Assembly: GCA_021786135.1 (NCBI GenBank)
Contig: JAJYNV010000444.1
Location: 1 to 14,124, forward strand
Length of the DNA: 14,124 nt
Direction of reading: 5' to 3'
From: Bacillota bacterium
GTDB lineage: Bacteria; Bacillota; Sulfobacillia; JAJZYS01; JAJYTV01
Shown: one piece after another, positions 12,572 to 14,124 of the stretch
How the letters are laid out: each line of letters opens with the position of its first letter
How positions within the stretch are numbered: position 1 is the stretch's first letter
Program-made: the position numbers and the translations under genes
The notes under the pieces: model-generated
The model's database searches: none
Told to the model about the DNA's origin: nothing
Seen by the model: the letters and a program-made list of their open reading frames with translations, nothing else

Positions 12572-14124
12572 TCAGCGCCGAACCTCGCCGAAGTACACGT
12601 AGCTCGGGTCCTGCAGGATGCTGGCGGGCACCTCAGCAGAGACACCGTTGGAGTCGATCACGTACTTCCCGCCAATCTTCCAGACGGGGATCGTGCTCTT
12701 ACTGCGAAGCTGGTTATCGATGCTCTGCCCAAACCGCTCCACGACGGCCTCGATGCTGCCCGTGTCCGGGGCCGTGACCTGCACCGTGGTGCTGTGCCGC
12801 TGGCCCGCCGGCACGCGCTGTGCCCGCATCGTGGTGCCGCTGAACTGCTGCGCGCACTGGTCTGCGAGCGCGGGACTAGGCGTGGTGAACGTGCCCACGG
12901 TGACGCTGCCGCCGTCCGGGTCGCGTGGGTCGCGCTCAGAGCGGTAAGAGTGCGGCATCAGGCGGAGGAGCTGCGAGCCGCTGGCGCTGGCTGAGCTCCA
13001 CTGAGGCGTCGATGTCGACCGACTCACGCTGGCCATCAACGCATCGTGCAGACTCATCCCGCCACCGCTCGGCGACATGCCGGCGGCGGGGTTTTGCCAC
13101 GCGCCGAGTCGATCGAGCGCACCGCCGCCACCGAAAGTCAGGACGCGCTGGAGCGCGGGTGCCATGAGTGCGTCGCTCGCCCCAGACAGCGCTAGCGCCG
13201 CGTGACCGAGCGCGGTGTCCCCCGGCGCCTCTCCCTTGCCGCGTGGCGAGAAGTGTGCCCCCAGTGCGGCAGCCGTCGCCCCACCCTTAAGCACGCCGGA
13301 CGCGATCGGAGCGACTGCATGATAGAACACGAGGAGCAGCGGGCGTAACCACAGCACCCACAGCACGAACGCCAGCGCGACGTAGAGCCCGACTCCGAGC
13401 ACCGCCGTGCCGGCGTGCCCGAGCGTGGACAGCATCAGGGTGCTGGCGGCAAACCCGCTGGCATAGTGCGCCGCGGAGGGGGTGGGTCCGAACCACTGGT
13501 ACCAGAGCAGGCCGAGTCCGAACGTCACGATGATGGCCAGCATCGCCCTGGCGAAGAGCTGTAGCCACGTCCGAGCGGTACTCATCGACGCGGCACCCAC
13601 GCCAAAGAGGACCGGCATGACCGGAGTCAGGCCGAGGAACAGGAAGGCGGCCAAGATCTCGAGGAGCACTACATCCAGCGAGAGGGCCCAGAAGAAGACG
13701 AGCATCGTCGGTGCGGTGAGTGTGATCTGCCCGATGTGGGCGAGCGTACCGGCCAAGCCGCTCAGGTCGCTCAGGCTGCCGACGGCGGCCATCGCAAGCA
13801 GCGCGCCGGCCCACACCTTCGACCCGGCCGACCCGTCGTACCCGAGCAGCGACATCGCCAAGCTGAGTGTGCCGATGCCGTGCTGGCCGGTGCCGTGTTG
13901 GCCCATGCTTTTCAGCACGCTCGTCACGAGTTGCGGCGCAAAGTGGTTGTATCCCATGTTCACGGTAACCCACACAAGTAGCGGTGCGAACAGGATCAGC
14001 GCACCGTTGACCAGGAGCGCCGGCCCACTCGAACGGAGGGATGCCCGGCCGTCTACCAGATCCGCGATGAGCTTCAGGGCGATGAATCCGAACGCCAACA
14101 CGCCGCTGTTTCCGTGGCAACTCC
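12572..14124 (-). CDS. VirB6/TrbL-like polytopic membrane protein (5' end cut by window)
   Basis: The frame is open to the window edge, so the start lies outside; 516 residues are visible. The N-terminal 280 residues hold about six or seven hydrophobic segments (such as LVNGALILFAPLLVWVTVNM, VVLLEILAAFLFLGLTPVMP, AMLAIIVTFGLGLLWYQWF and VALAFVLWVLWLRPLLLVFY). A soluble C-terminal part of about 230 residues follows, low-complexity Gly/Ser/Ala at first, then a compact domain ending in VWKIGGKYVIDSNGV and YVYFGEVRR. Membrane core plus long cytoplasmic or surface tail fits the VirB6/TrbL channel proteins of type IV secretion in Gram-positive conjugative elements. A GTG at 14101 is a less likely start. 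The gene leads into the lipoprotein operon, with 58 nt before the next start. Confidence 0.75.
   Translation of the reverse strand, partial: SCHGNSGVLAFGFIALKLIADLVDGRASLRSSGPALLVNGALILFAPLLVWVTVNMGYNHFAPQLVTSVLKSMGQHGTGQHGIGTLSLAMSLLGYDGSAGSKVWAGALLAMAAVGSLSDLSGLAGTLAHIGQITLTAPTMLVFFWALSLDVVLLEILAAFLFLGLTPVMPVLFGVGAASMSTARTWLQLFARAMLAIIVTFGLGLLWYQWFGPTPSAAHYASGFAASTLMLSTLGHAGTAVLGVGLYVALAFVLWVLWLRPLLLVFYHAVAPIASGVLKGGATAAALGAHFSPRGKGEAPGDTALGHAALALSGASDALMAPALQRVLTFGGGGALDRLGAWQNPAAGMSPSGGGMSLHDALMASVSRSTSTPQWSSASASGSQLLRLMPHSYRSERDPRDPDGGSVTVGTFTTPSPALADQCAQQFSGTTMRAQRVPAGQRHSTTVQVTAPDTGSIEAVVERFGQSIDNQLRSKSTIPVWKIGGKYVIDSNGVSAEVPASILQDPSYVYFGEVRR

Noticed and set aside
13287..14120. 277-aa minus frame overlapping the VirB6-like gene
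   Set aside because: It is Arg/His/Pro-rich with no membrane segments, and lies out of frame with a clear polytopic membrane protein.

Overview
The window looks like part of an integrative and conjugative element (ICE) or integrative plasmid from a high-GC member of the Bacillota. The evidence for a Bacillota host is the strong AGGAGG-type ribosome binding sites, the frequent GTG and TTG starts, an ICEBs1-type ImmR/ImmA/Int/Xis control module, lipobox lipoproteins, and a tRNA-Arg(ACG) 3' half that carries its CCA. GC content and gene style would fit an Alicyclobacillaceae- or Sulfobacillus-like host, but that is a guess. No relaxase or TcpA/VirD4-type coupling ATPase lies inside the window, so its conjugative nature rests on a VirB6/TrbL-like protein, a possible wall hydrolase and the control module.

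Layout. Positions 1-372 are non-coding and rich in hairpins, with three TGTATGCGC repeats. They lie beside a winged-helix replication-initiator-like gene (373-1434, minus) and are a candidate origin. Further right on the minus strand are a Veg-like small protein (1536-1883), a 59-aa protein (1967-2146), an unknown 254-aa protein (2166-2930) and an excisionase-like HTH protein (3030-3218). These five genes look like one leftward early operon, punctuated by two related stem-loops. Divergent from it on the plus strand are an XRE repressor (3442-3834), an ImmA/IrrE metalloprotease (3883-4461) and a tyrosine integrase (4577-5737). The repressor and protease presumably act as the SOS/cell-signal-responsive switch known from ICEBs1.

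Just after the integrase are a terminator and a 46-bp block (5791-5836) identical in form to the 3' half of tRNA-Arg(ACG), from anticodon loop to CCA. The 5' half of the tRNA is absent. Together with element-like genes on both sides, this looks like an attP site (circular, episomal or tandem form) rather than a simple chromosome junction.

Right of the att site all convincing genes are on the minus strand. Near the att site is an accessory group of poorly known genes: a 94-aa ORF, a protein resembling DUF6308, a three-helix membrane protein and a 102-aa protein. After a hairpin terminator comes a tight surface-apparatus operon, listed here in transcription order: a VirB6/TrbL-like polytopic membrane protein (cut by the window end), two YCF48/Asp-box beta-propeller lipoproteins, a 210-aa lipoprotein and a membrane-anchored protein that may be a wall hydrolase.

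The most unusual part is the conjugation-like operon containing twin beta-propeller lipoproteins. The most informative structural signal is the attP-like tRNA half-site. Product names for the unknown genes are descriptive only.
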